NCBI GenBank assembly: GCA_945861865.1
Contig: CAMAWN010000028.1
Span: 1-41,940, forward strand
Reading direction: 5' to 3'
DNA: 41,940 nucleotides
From: Candidatus Kuenenia stuttgartensis
Lineage (GTDB): Bacteria; Planctomycetota; Planctomycetia; Planctomycetales; Planctomycetaceae
This document shows, piece after piece, positions 8,802 to 20,067 of the stretch. The notes beneath the pieces were generated by a model, which saw nothing but the letters and a program-made list of their open reading frames with translations, made no database searches and was not told the DNA's origin. The first letter of the stretch is position 1, and each line of letters opens with the position of its first letter. The translations under genes were made by a program, and so were the position numbers.

Positions 8802-10664
8802 ATGCGTGCATTGTCGATCGTTCTGCTGATCGTGATTGCTGCGGTCGCTGCGGCGGACGAGTTGCTCACCGAGCCGCCGATCACGGAATCGGATCGTGGC
8901 CATTGGGCGTTTCAGCCGCTCAGCCGACCGAATCCGCCAGCGGTACAAAACACGAACTGGTGTCGCACGGCGATTGATCGGTTCATTCTGACTCGGCTGG
9001 AAAAAGAAAAACTGTCTCCGGTGGGCGAGGCGGATCGAGCGACCCTGCTGCGGCGGGTCTGCTTTGATCTGACGGGGCTGCCGCCGAGTTTGGAGCTTCA
9101 GGACGAAGCCTTCGCCGACGAGTCGCCCGATTGGTACGAGCGGTTGGTGGATCGGCTGCTCGCGTCGCCGAGTTACGGGGAGCGGTGGGCTCAGCACTGG
9201 CTGGATGTCGCTCGCTTCGCGGAGACGGATGGGTTCGAGCACGATCATGTGCGGCCGAACGCCTGGCGGTTTCGCGATTGGGTGATCGACGCTCACAACC
9301 GCGACGTGCCGCTCAACGAGTTCATCGGCTGGCAGCTTGCCGGCGACGAACTGCGGCCCGGCGACGAGTCCGCATTGATCGCGACCGGCTTCCTCTTCTG
9401 CGGGCCGGACATGCCGGACATCAACCTGCAAGACGAGCGGCGGCACACGTTCCTCAACGACATGACCGGGACCGTCGGCTCGGTGTTCCTCGGCTTGCAG
9501 ATGGGCTGCGCGGCGTGCCACGACCACAAGTACGACCCGATCAGCCAAGCCGACTTTTATCGGCTGCGATCTTTCTTCGATGTTGAACCGCTGTTCGACA
9601 CGCATCCGCAACTCGGCCAAGTGATGCGCGAGAAATCGGCCAAGACACCGACCAGCCGCCTGTTCGAACGCGGCGACTTCCGCCGCCCCGGCCCAATCTT
9701 GCAGGCCGCCTTTCCGCGCATCGCGAACGTGTCGGGCGATGCCATTGCGTCTCCGGCTGATGATGCGAAAACGAGCGGACGGCGCACATCGCTCGCAAAC
9801 TGGCTGACTCGTTCCGACAACCCGTTGGCGACACGAGTGCTCGTCAATCGCCTCTGGCAAGGCCACTTCGGGACCGGCTTGGTCGCATCGTCGAGCGACT
9901 TCGGAGTGATGGGAAACTCGCCCACGCATCCCGAGTTGCTCGACTGGCTGGCCACCGAATTGCCGCGACTCGATTGGAGCCGCAAGCGGCTGCATCGGCT
10001 GATCGTGACATCGAGCGTTTATCGGCAAGCGAGCGAGAGGGGGAGAGTGGGTGAGGAGGAGAGTGGGCGAAACGCAGATTCGTCTCCCCCTCTCCCGGTC
10101 TCCTCCTCTTCCCCTCTTCTTCAATCCTTTCCGAGACGACGACTTGATGGCGAAGCGATTCGCGATGCACTGCTCGCAACCAGCGGAGAACTCAATCGTC
10201 AATCGGGCGGGCCTGGCTTCCGACCGCCACTGCCCGACGAACTCGTGCGGACGTTGCTCAAAAGCCAATGGCCGGTCACGCCGGAAGTCGAGCAGCATCG
10301 GCGCCGCAGCGTGTACTTGTTTGCTCGCCGCAATCTGCGATACCCGCTCTTCGAGGCGTTCGACAAGCCGGATAGCAATGCGAGTTGTCCGCGCCGCAAT
10401 GTCTCGACGATCGCTCCGCAGGCGTTGTTGCTGCTCAACGCGGACGACTCGGTCGTGGCCGCTCGACGACTGGCCGAGTGGATCGCGAAACAAACTGGTT
10501 CCGACCGTCGCGCCGCGATTGAGTTGGCCTATCGGCAGATTCTCAATCGCCAGCCAACTGCCGACGATGTTCGCGACGCCGAACAGTTTCTAACCTCCGA
10601 CTCCGCGCTGGCCGACCTCTGCCTCGCGCTGTTCAATCTCAACGAGTTCGTGTACCTCGATTAG
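8802..10664 (+). CDS. DUF1549/DUF1553 (PSCyt2/PSD1) exported protein
   Basis: A 620-residue planctomycete-type protein with a signal peptide (MRALSIVLLIVIAAVAAADE). An N-terminal PSCyt2/DUF1549 region (about 40-260) has WAFQPL, TAIDRFIL, RRVCFDLTGLPP, SPSYGERWAQHWLDVARFAETDG and one haem motif CAACHDH (C236, C239, H240). A C-terminal DUF1553 region has NWLTRSDNPLATRVLVNRLW, FGVMGNSPTHPELLDWL and LLLLNADDSVVAARRL. Function is not established; families of this kind are linked to periplasmic c-type electron transfer and carbohydrate use. A GGGAG lies 6 nt before ATG 8802; GTG at 8799 adds one residue. At about residues 412-437 a Glu/Ser-rich stretch comes from a purine-rich repeat. Such genes are usually next to a DUF1501 gene; here the only one is 27 kb away, and pyrE follows after 13 nt. 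Confidence 0.92.
   Translation: MRALSIVLLIVIAAVAAADELLTEPPITESDRGHWAFQPLSRPNPPAVQNTNWCRTAIDRFILTRLEKEKLSPVGEADRATLLRRVCFDLTGLPPSLELQDEAFADESPDWYERLVDRLLASPSYGERWAQHWLDVARFAETDGFEHDHVRPNAWRFRDWVIDAHNRDVPLNEFIGWQLAGDELRPGDESALIATGFLFCGPDMPDINLQDERRHTFLNDMTGTVGSVFLGLQMGCAACHDHKYDPISQADFYRLRSFFDVEPLFDTHPQLGQVMREKSAKTPTSRLFERGDFRRPGPILQAAFPRIANVSGDAIASPADDAKTSGRRTSLANWLTRSDNPLATRVLVNRLWQGHFGTGLVASSSDFGVMGNSPTHPELLDWLATELPRLDWSRKRLHRLIVTSSVYRQASERGRVGEEESGRNADSSPPLPVSSSSPLLQSFPRRRLDGEAIRDALLATSGELNRQSGGPGFRPPLPDELVRTLLKSQWPVTPEVEQHRRRSVYLFARRNLRYPLFEAFDKPDSNASCPRRNVSTIAPQALLLLNADDSVVAARRLAEWIAKQTGSDRRAAIELAYRQILNRQPTADDVRDAEQFLTSDSALADLCLALFNLNEFVYLD
10031..10116. repeat. Purine/pyrimidine-rich imperfect inverted repeat inside the DUF1553 gene
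   Basis: A G/A-rich left arm (about 10031-10064) faces a C/T-rich right arm (about 10083-10116); GAGAGGGGGAGA at 10034 is exactly complementary to TCTCCCCCTCTC at 10083. The segment keeps the frame open and encodes a Glu/Gly-rich then Ser/Pro-rich stretch that interrupts the DUF1553 region just after SSVYRQAS. It looks like an inserted repeat rather than native domain sequence. Confidence 0.65.
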
Positions 10665-10677
10665 TCCGAAGGATGCC

Positions 10678-11222
10678 ATGTACGACCGCCCGCAATTGAT
10701 TGACCTGTTTCACCAGCGTGCCCTCAAGTTCGGCGACTTCACGCTCGCCAGCGGCAAGAAATCGAGCTACTACCTCGACGGCAAGCAGATCACGCTGCAC
10801 TCGGCGGGGCTGCGACTGGTCAGCGAAGGGCTGCTCGATCTGCTGGCCGATGTCTCGTTCGACGCGATCGGCGGCATGTCGATCGGAGCCGACCCGATCA
10901 TCGGTGGAGTGCTCGTTGCAGCGGCGGCTCGCGGGCGCGACATGTGCGGCTTTCTGGTCCGCAAAGAGTCGAAAGGTCACGGCACGAACAAGTACGTCGA
11001 AGGCCCGGTCGTCCCCGGCATGAAGGTGGTCATCATCGACGACGTCGTCACGACCGGCGGCAGCGCGTTGCAATCCGTCGATCGCATCGTCGAGTTCGGC
11101 TGCAAGGTCGTTCAAGTCGTCGGCATCGTCGATCGCATGGAGGGGGGGGCGAAGAATTTCGCGGAACGTCAGTTGCCATTCCGCTCGCTGTTGTCGATCA
11201 CCGACTTTGGGATCGCGCCACC

Positions 11223-11229
<7 letters not shown>
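10678..11229 (+). CDS. pyrE: Orotate phosphoribosyltransferase
   Basis: PyrE joins orotate to PRPP to give OMP in pyrimidine synthesis. The 183-residue protein has the N-terminal FGDFTLASGKKSSYYLDGK motif, GMSIGADPIIGG, RKESKGHGTNKYVEG (flexible loop with catalytic Lys) and the PRPP-binding VVIIDDVVTTGGSA. It starts 13 nt after the DUF1553 gene with GAAGGA just upstream, so the two may be co-transcribed. Its stop lies in one arm of a palindrome shared with convergent pgi. Confidence 0.96.
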
Positions 11230-12972
<1,743 letters not shown>

Positions 12973-12991
12973 TCAGTCATCGCCGACATTT

Positions 12992-13816
12992 TCACGCCGA
13001 GGTTGGTGCGGTCGCACGCAGCACACGCTCAAGCGCATCCGGTTCGCCTGGCACGAAGCAAAGATAAACGATGCCCCGTTCCGACCAGCCGGCGACGCTA
13101 ACTGGTTTGCCGTCGCGCTGTGTGTATTTGAACCAACTCGGCCGGGCGATCAATGCGCCGGGCGGGTCGCTGACATTGGCTTGTCGAGTCGCCAACAGGA
13201 CGCCATGAATCACCGAGTTCTTGCCTGTCCGTAGTTCAAATGCGAACCAGCCAACCGGCTCAATCGCAGTCAGTGGCTTGAACCACCAAGCTGGACCGGT
13301 TCGCAAGGCTTTGACTTGCGACCAAGTGGCTGGCAGTGGTGGCAACATCGAGCGTTCTTTTTCAGGTGCCGACAGCCCGGCCGAGGTCAGGGGTGTTTGA
13401 TCGCACAACAACTGCATCGAGACCGGATGCGGCATCAAGGTCTGCCACAACCAAGAACCTCCCGCGAAGCTGACCAGCAACATTGCCGCGACCGAAATCC
13501 ACCACGCGCGGCGATGGAGCTTGCGATCGTGGCTGACCCGCCGTGGCGGGCTAGCAGCGTCCAAATCGGTTTGCGCCAGCAACTGCTCGCGCAAGCCGGT
13601 CGGGACAGGAACCGACTGCATGACTTCGGCAATGCGCTGCTCGGCAGCACGTCGCTTTTCCCACTTCGCCCAGCAGGCGGAGCATTCCTGCAAGTGCTCG
13701 CGCGCAGCGAGCAAGTCGGCATCGAGCGACTCTTCGGACAGCGGGTCAAGCCATGCGGTGTCCAGCCGTTCGAGAGCGGTTTCGCAGGTCAGCGGTTCGG
13801 GTTGGGAAGAGGTCAT
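12992..13816 (-). CDS. Membrane anti-sigma factor with zinc-binding (ZAS-like) N-terminus
   Basis: 274 residues. The cytoplasmic N-terminal part carries HLQECSACW, the H-x3-C-x2-C signature of zinc-binding anti-sigma domains, which hold an ECF sigma factor inactive. One membrane segment follows (about 107-127, WWISVAAMLLVSFAGGSWLW), then an external domain of about 145 residues that resembles nothing I recognise. Its start overlaps the sigma-factor stop by 4 nt (ATGA), the usual layout for translationally coupled sigma/anti-sigma pairs. The segment SPPRRVSH at about 89-96 is encoded by a small palindrome. Confidence 0.88.
   Translation of the reverse strand: MTSSQPEPLTCETALERLDTAWLDPLSEESLDADLLAAREHLQECSACWAKWEKRRAAEQRIAEVMQSVPVPTGLREQLLAQTDLDAASPPRRVSHDRKLHRRAWWISVAAMLLVSFAGGSWLWQTLMPHPVSMQLLCDQTPLTSAGLSAPEKERSMLPPLPATWSQVKALRTGPAWWFKPLTAIEPVGWFAFELRTGKNSVIHGVLLATRQANVSDPPGALIARPSWFKYTQRDGKPVSVAGWSERGIVYLCFVPGEPDALERVLRATAPTSA
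13532..13555. repeat. Short GC-rich palindrome inside the anti-sigma gene
   Basis: Arms GCTGACCCGCC and GGCGGGCTAGC pair with two mismatches around GT; the core CCCGCC/GGCGGG is perfect. It encodes part of the linker just before the membrane segment and resembles the other in-gene palindromes of this window. A chance origin is possible given its size. Confidence 0.5.
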
Positions 13817-14349
13817 GGCAATTGGTGGGCCAGCGGTTGAGGCGGTTTCGTTTCGTCGGCGTCACGGCACAGACGGCGACGAAGATGTTCTTTGCCACGC
13901 GAGAGGCGGCTCATTACCGTCCCCAGCGGAATCGACAGTTCGGCGGCGATCTCCTGGTAGCTCAGTTCGTGGAAGTAAAAGAGGACCAGCGGAACGCGAA
14001 ACTCGTCTGGCAGATCGTTGAGCGCGAGTTGCAACTCCTCCGAATCGAAGCCGTCCGGCGGATGCGTCGAGCAACTCGGTTCGGGGAGCGAATCCAACCG
14101 CACCGATTGCCTGGCCGCTCGGCTTCGATTTCGGAAGAAGTGGTGCCGCAGGATCGCCAGCAGCCACGACTTCGCGCTCTCGGTCTGCCGAAGCTGTTCC
14201 AGCTTCTGCTGCGCCGTCAGGAACGTCTGCTGAGTCAGGTCTTCCGCGTCGGCGACCGAGCCGGTCAAACGAAACGAAACTCGGTACAGCAACTCGTAAT
14301 GCTGTCCGATCAACTCGGCCACACGCTGTTGACGCTCAAAAGAGTCCAT
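13813..14349 (-). CDS. ECF-type RNA polymerase sigma factor
   Basis: A 178-residue sigma-70 family protein of the extracytoplasmic-function class. Region 2 is seen as [20 protein letters not shown] and [17 protein letters not shown]. Region 4 is [20 protein letters not shown] followed by [20 protein letters not shown], a helix-turn-helix for -35 recognition. The start at ATG 14349 is chosen over an upstream frame to 14412. The downstream overlapping gene is its likely anti-sigma factor, so the pair would sense an envelope signal; the target promoter is unknown. A GC hairpin (GCCGGG/CCCGGC, 14377-14394) lies about 30 nt upstream of the start. Confidence 0.95.
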   Translation of the reverse strand: MDSFERQQRVAELIGQHYELLYRVSFRLTGSVADAEDLTQQTFLTAQQKLEQLRQTESAKSWLLAILRHHFFRNRSRAARQSVRLDSLPEPSCSTHPPDGFDSEELQLALNDLPDEFRVPLVLFYFHELSYQEIAAELSIPLGTVMSRLSRGKEHLRRRLCRDADETKPPQPLAHQLP

Positions 14350-14596
14350 GACGGTGCCGGAGAAAGAGTCCTGGTCGCCGGGCTTATTCCCGGCCGAGTC
14401 GAGAATTCTCAAGAAAGTAACAAAGCCGGTGCGGGAATACCTGGAGGCGGGAGAGGCCCTGCCGTTCGCTAACGGTCAGGAAAGGGCACCGTTATCATCC
14501 CGCCCCCTCGCACCGGAGGATAGGCACTCTTGTCCGTCCCGGTCGGGCAATCCGCCGAAAGCGGACCAACCTCCGACTGAGTTCAAAGGCAGACCG
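14350..14596. other. Divergent intergenic region between the ECF sigma gene and sucC
   Basis: Holds the promoters of both divergent genes, though none is clear enough to mark. It contains a perfect 6-bp hairpin at 14377-14394 and a quasi-palindrome around GGATAGGCACTCTTGTCC (about 14518-14535). The sucC frame is open through this stretch but the encoded peptide does not look like native SucC sequence. Confidence 0.5.
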
Positions 14597-15784
<1,188 letters not shown>

Positions 15785-15835
15785 CTTTTCGCCTTCCCGA
15801 ACCCCCGACCCCTAACCCCTGAACCCTACTCAACC

Positions 15836-16720
<885 letters not shown>

Positions 16721-16754
16721 CGACCTTGCTTGGGATGGTCGGCTCGCGGTGTCG

Positions 16755-16904
16755 TTATTGAACGGTGCAAAGCCCGTCTATCATCCGATCGTCGAGATCG
16801 TCGCCCCACATCAGCGGCTGCGTGTTCGGCAGTTGAGCGGGCGCGTCCACGGCCATCACGAACGATGAGCACCAACACAAACTGACCAGCAACAGACGGC
16901 GCAT
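16755..16904 (-). CDS. Short secreted peptide, probably a truncated gene remnant
   Basis: A 49-residue frame with ATG 16904, a good AAGGA upstream (in GAAGGAACC) and a clear signal peptide ([21 protein letters not shown]). The mature part, [21 protein letters not shown] and a few residues more, reads like the N-terminus of a longer exported planctomycete enzyme and then stops abruptly after IDGLCTVQ. It lies between sucD and thrS on the opposite strand. I read it as the surviving 5' end of a deleted gene; a genuine small secreted peptide cannot be excluded. The frame extends 12 codons upstream to 16940 but without the signal features. Confidence 0.45.
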   Translation of the reverse strand: MRRLLLVSLCWCSSFVMAVDAPAQLPNTQPLMWGDDLDDRMIDGLCTVQ

Positions 16905-17035
16905 GTCAGGTTCCTTCAGCGAGTGGTCGTCATCGTTCACAAACGGCCGAAGAACCGCGAGTGTCCCGGGCCAATCAGGCTGACACCGTTTCCGGTGGCC
17001 GACTACACTCCCGCCGAATTGCCGAGGCGGTTCGC

Positions 17036-17101
17036 CCTTCGTACCGGCGGCCGAGGCAAACGTGGCTCAGGCGTCTCGCCTGACGCATTCGCAACGAAGG
17101 A
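17036..17101. repeat. Nested palindrome in the thrS leader
   Basis: Outer arms CCTTCGT (about 17037) and ACGAAGG (about 17094) enclose an inner perfect hairpin TCAGGCG-TCT-CGCCTGA (about 17069-17085). The right outer arm contains the GAAGGA that is the only Shine-Dalgarno-like site before thrS, so folding could hide it. It may equally be a dispersed repeat. Confidence 0.5.
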
Positions 17102-17113
17102 CCGACGAAACCC

Positions 17114-19330
17114 ATGCTTCAAATCCAGCTTCCCGATGGCAGTGTGAAGGAGTACCCGGAAAACTACACTGCGATTGATGTCGCCAAGACGATTGGCGAA
17201 CGGCTCGCCGCGGCGACGCTCGCGGCAGAGATCAACGGCACGGTCGTCGATGCGACGCGGCCCGTGGAACAGGTTTCCAACCTGCCACCCGGATCACCGA
17301 TCCCACTCAAACTCATCACCAACAAAGACCCGAAAGCGTTGGCCGTGATGCGGCACTCCGCCGCACACGTCATGGCGCGAGCGGTCATGCGGCTGTATCC
17401 GGGTGTCGGTCTCGCGTTCGGACCGACGACTGGCCACGGCTTTTATTACGACTTCGATCTCGACACGAAGATCAGCGAGGACGACTTCCCACGCATCGAA
17501 GAAGAGATGAAAAAGATCATCGCCGATGCGGAACCGTTCGAGCGGTTCGCTGCGACTCGTGACGAGGCGCTCAAGCTCTGCGGCGATCTCAATCAGAAGC
17601 TGAAGTGCGAGCACATTCAAACCGGCCTCGCCGATCACGACTCGCTCAGCTTCTATCGGCAAGGGAACTTCCTGGACCTCTGTCGCGGGCCGCATGTGCC
17701 GGACGCTGGGCGGATTACGGCAATCAAGTTGATCTCGATTGCCGGCTCGTACTGGAAAGGAGACGCGAACAACAAGCAGCTTCAGCGCCTGTACGGCACC
17801 GCGTGGTTCAGCCAGAAAGATCTCGACGAGTACATCAAGCAAGTGGACGAAGCCAAGAAGCGCGATCATCGCGTGCTCGGCAAGCAACTCGGCTTATTCA
17901 GCATTTCACAGGACGTCGGGCCGGGGCTGTGCCTGTGGCTGCCGAAAGGCTCGACCATCCGTGCCACGCTCGAAGACTTCATCAAGAAAGAACTACTGAA
18001 GCGCGGCTACACGCCGGTGTACTCGCCACACATCGGCCGAGTGGAAATGTACGAGACCAGCGGCCACTTCCCGTACTACCGCGACGCTCAGTTCTCGCCG
18101 ATCTTCGGCCACGATGCCGGAGCACTCGTCGATTTCTGGATTCGCAAACTTCGCGAACACAAAGAGGGAACCGCAGTCTTCTCGCTCGATGACGAAAAGA
18201 AGCTGCTCGAATCGGCTAAGGTCATGGGCGCGGCGTTGACCGAATACCCGCTCAGCGGCAGCGTCGATGCCAAGATCGACACGCTTCGCGTCTGGGAGAA
18301 AAACCAAGAGCGGTATCTGCTCAAGCCGATGAACTGTCCGCATCACGTCCAGATGTACGCCAGCCAACAGCGCAGCTATCGCGACCTACCCGTGAAGCTG
18401 GCTGAGTTTGGCACGGTCTATCGCCACGAGAAGACCGGCGAACTCAACGGCATGTTGCGAGTCCGGGGCCTCACGCAAGACGACGCGCACCTGTTCTGCA
18501 CGCCGGACCAAGTCGAAGAGGAATTCAAATCGACTCTGGAGCTGGTCAAGTTCGTGCTCGGCAGCGTCGGTCTCGATGACTACCGCGTGCAGTTGTCGCT
18601 GCGAGATCCCAAGAACAAGACGAAGTACGTCGGCAGCGACGAGAACTGGGACCGCGCCGAAGCGACACTGCGAAAAGTGCTCACTGAAATGGGTCTGTCG
18701 TTCACCTCGTGTGAAGGGGAGGCCGCGTTCTACGGTCCGAAGACCGACTTCATGGTCCGCGATTGCATCGGCCGCGAATGGCAGCTCGGCACCGTGCAAC
18801 TCGACTTCAACCTGCCCGAACGCTTCAAGCTGGAATACATCGGCGCAGACAACAAGGCGCATCGCCCGGTGATGATTCACCGCGCCCCATTCGGCTCGAT
18901 GGAACGCTTCACCGGCATGTTGATCGAACACTTCGCCGGAGCCTTTCCGCTGTGGCTGGCTCCCGAACAAGTCCGCGTGCTACCGATCAGTGAGAAGGCT
19001 TACGACTACGCGGCCTCGGTCGAACGCCGCTTCCGCGAAGCCGGCTTCCGAACGACGACCGACTACAGCAGCAATCGAGTTAATGCGAAGGTCCGCGAAG
19101 CGCAGTTGCAACTCATCCCGTACATGCTGGTCGTCGGCGAGAAGGAAGCGGCGGAAGACACCGTCGATGTCCGCGACCGGCTGCTCGGCGACGCACAACG
19201 CGAGAAGCTCACCGTCGTCGCCGCAATCGCGAAGTTGCAAGAGGAATTGACCGCTCGCCGAGTCCGCCAAGTCGTGAAATCCAGCTTCCGTTCGTTCGAG
19301 GAATCGAGCGAAGAAGAGAACGAATACTGA
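17114..19330 (+). CDS. thrS: Threonyl-tRNA synthetase
   Basis: Charges tRNA-Thr and edits mis-charged Ser. The 738-residue order is standard: TGS domain (about 1-65), editing SAD domain with HSAAHVMA and [10 protein letters not shown], class II catalytic core, and C-terminal anticodon-binding domain. Zinc ligands are C408 (MNCPHH), H438 ([12 protein letters not shown]) and H589 ([12 protein letters not shown]). It is about 95 residues longer than E. coli ThrS, mainly from an insertion at about 330-395 between the motif 2-proximal DAQFSPIF and the YLLKPMNCP zinc site, plus an acidic tail ([10 protein letters not shown]). A 15-bp palindrome CAGGTT-TCC-AACCTG at 17270-17284 sits in the TGS coding region. 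The nearest Shine-Dalgarno-like GAAGGA is 13 nt from the ATG. Confidence 0.97.
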   Translation: MLQIQLPDGSVKEYPENYTAIDVAKTIGERLAAATLAAEINGTVVDATRPVEQVSNLPPGSPIPLKLITNKDPKALAVMRHSAAHVMARAVMRLYPGVGLAFGPTTGHGFYYDFDLDTKISEDDFPRIEEEMKKIIADAEPFERFAATRDEALKLCGDLNQKLKCEHIQTGLADHDSLSFYRQGNFLDLCRGPHVPDAGRITAIKLISIAGSYWKGDANNKQLQRLYGTAWFSQKDLDEYIKQVDEAKKRDHRVLGKQLGLFSISQDVGPGLCLWLPKGSTIRATLEDFIKKELLKRGYTPVYSPHIGRVEMYETSGHFPYYRDAQFSPIFGHDAGALVDFWIRKLREHKEGTAVFSLDDEKKLLESAKVMGAALTEYPLSGSVDAKIDTLRVWEKNQERYLLKPMNCPHHVQMYASQQRSYRDLPVKLAEFGTVYRHEKTGELNGMLRVRGLTQDDAHLFCTPDQVEEEFKSTLELVKFVLGSVGLDDYRVQLSLRDPKNKTKYVGSDENWDRAEATLRKVLTEMGLSFTSCEGEAAFYGPKTDFMVRDCIGREWQLGTVQLDFNLPERFKLEYIGADNKAHRPVMIHRAPFGSMERFTGMLIEHFAGAFPLWLAPEQVRVLPISEKAYDYAASVERRFREAGFRTTTDYSSNRVNAKVREAQLQLIPYMLVVGEKEAAEDTVDVRDRLLGDAQREKLTVVAAIAKLQEELTARRVRQVVKSSFRSFEESSEEENEY

Positions 19331-19360
19331 TCGCGGCTGTGTCGGTCATGAATCTCCGGC

Positions 19361-19381
19361 GGGACCGTAGCTCAATGGTTA
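19361..19381 (+). pseudogene. 5' fragment of a tRNA gene (acceptor and D-arm only)
   Basis: GGGACCG-TA-GCTC-AATGGTTA matches the start of a tRNA: a 7-nt acceptor strand, T8 and A9, the D-stem 5' strand and a D-loop with the invariant A14, GG and A21. The expected D-stem 3' strand (GAGC) is missing and the sequence switches to TACCCCGCG. No anticodon or T-arm follows within the next several hundred bases. The identity of the tRNA cannot be read because the anticodon is lost. Confidence 0.6.
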
Positions 19382-19484
19382 TACCCCGCGCGGTTCCCAA
19401 TGAGATATTTTCCGGAAGTCCAGTATTTGAGAGATTGCGTTGTCGGTCAGGATGACCGTGGAGATTTTCGCAAGGAGGCGGATC

Positions 19485-19983
19485 ATGGGATGGTTGCGGA
19501 TCGAGTTGACGGAGGCGGAGCAGGGGATCGTTCAAAGTGAGCGTGAGACGCACGCGGACGTTGTCGTGCGGAGACGCTTGTGGGTCTTGTGGCGGCGGCA
19601 TTGTGGATTGAAGCGGGAACAGGCGGCGAAGGTCGTGGGGTTGGCGGTGTCGAGCGTGCAGCGCGACGTCAGCCTGTCTCGCGACGGCGGCTTGGCCGCT
19701 CTGCGAACGTCGGAACGGGAGTCCCCGCCGACGAGCGAACTGGCGGAGCATCGGGAACAAATTCGGCAGTCGTTGGAGCAACGTTCGGCGCGGACGATCG
19801 CGGAAGCCTGCCAGCGGATCAAAGACCTGACCGGGATCGAGAGGGCCAACTCCCGTTCGGCGGTTCTTGAAGAACCTGGGACTGAAGTGGCCAATGGTCC
19901 GTGCGGTCCCGGTGCCTCCGAAAAACACCGTCGTCAACACCGCGAAGCGGTTCGTTATTCTTCGGCATGTCGTGTTCCTGTGA
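19485..19983 (+). pseudogene. Frameshifted, truncated IS630-type transposase (N-terminal part)
   Basis: ATG 19485 has a strong AAGGAGG 6-7 nt upstream. The product begins MGWLRIELTEAEQG and contains an HTH of the IS630 N-terminal type (LKREQAAKVVGLAVSSVQRD) and a second DNA-binding segment ending RIKDLTGIER. After about codon 120 the frame breaks: the family continuation (TPVRRFLKNLGLKW, then MVRAVPVPPKNTVV) is found in another frame from about 19845 to the stop at 19981. The DDE catalytic domain is absent. It is therefore a dead remnant of an IS630/Tc1-like element. It starts about 100 nt after the tRNA fragment, and these elements target TA, which is where the tRNA homology ends. The 79 nt after it hold nothing recognisable. 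Confidence 0.75.
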
Positions 19984-20067
19984 ATTGATGTTCCGTGCCG
20001 TTGGGCGAGCCGGCATCGGCATTAGGACACTACCAATGTCTGGTCGATCGGACGAGGGGCGTGCGTT

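Noticed and set aside
7626-10493. 955-codon open frame on the minus strand
   Set aside because: It lies antisense to the epimerase and DUF1553 genes and its product shows no recognisable domain; it is open only because of the codon bias of the real genes.
19361-19400. Complete tRNA gene after thrS
   Set aside because: Only the acceptor 5' strand, D-stem 5' strand and D-loop are present; the anticodon and T-arms are missing.
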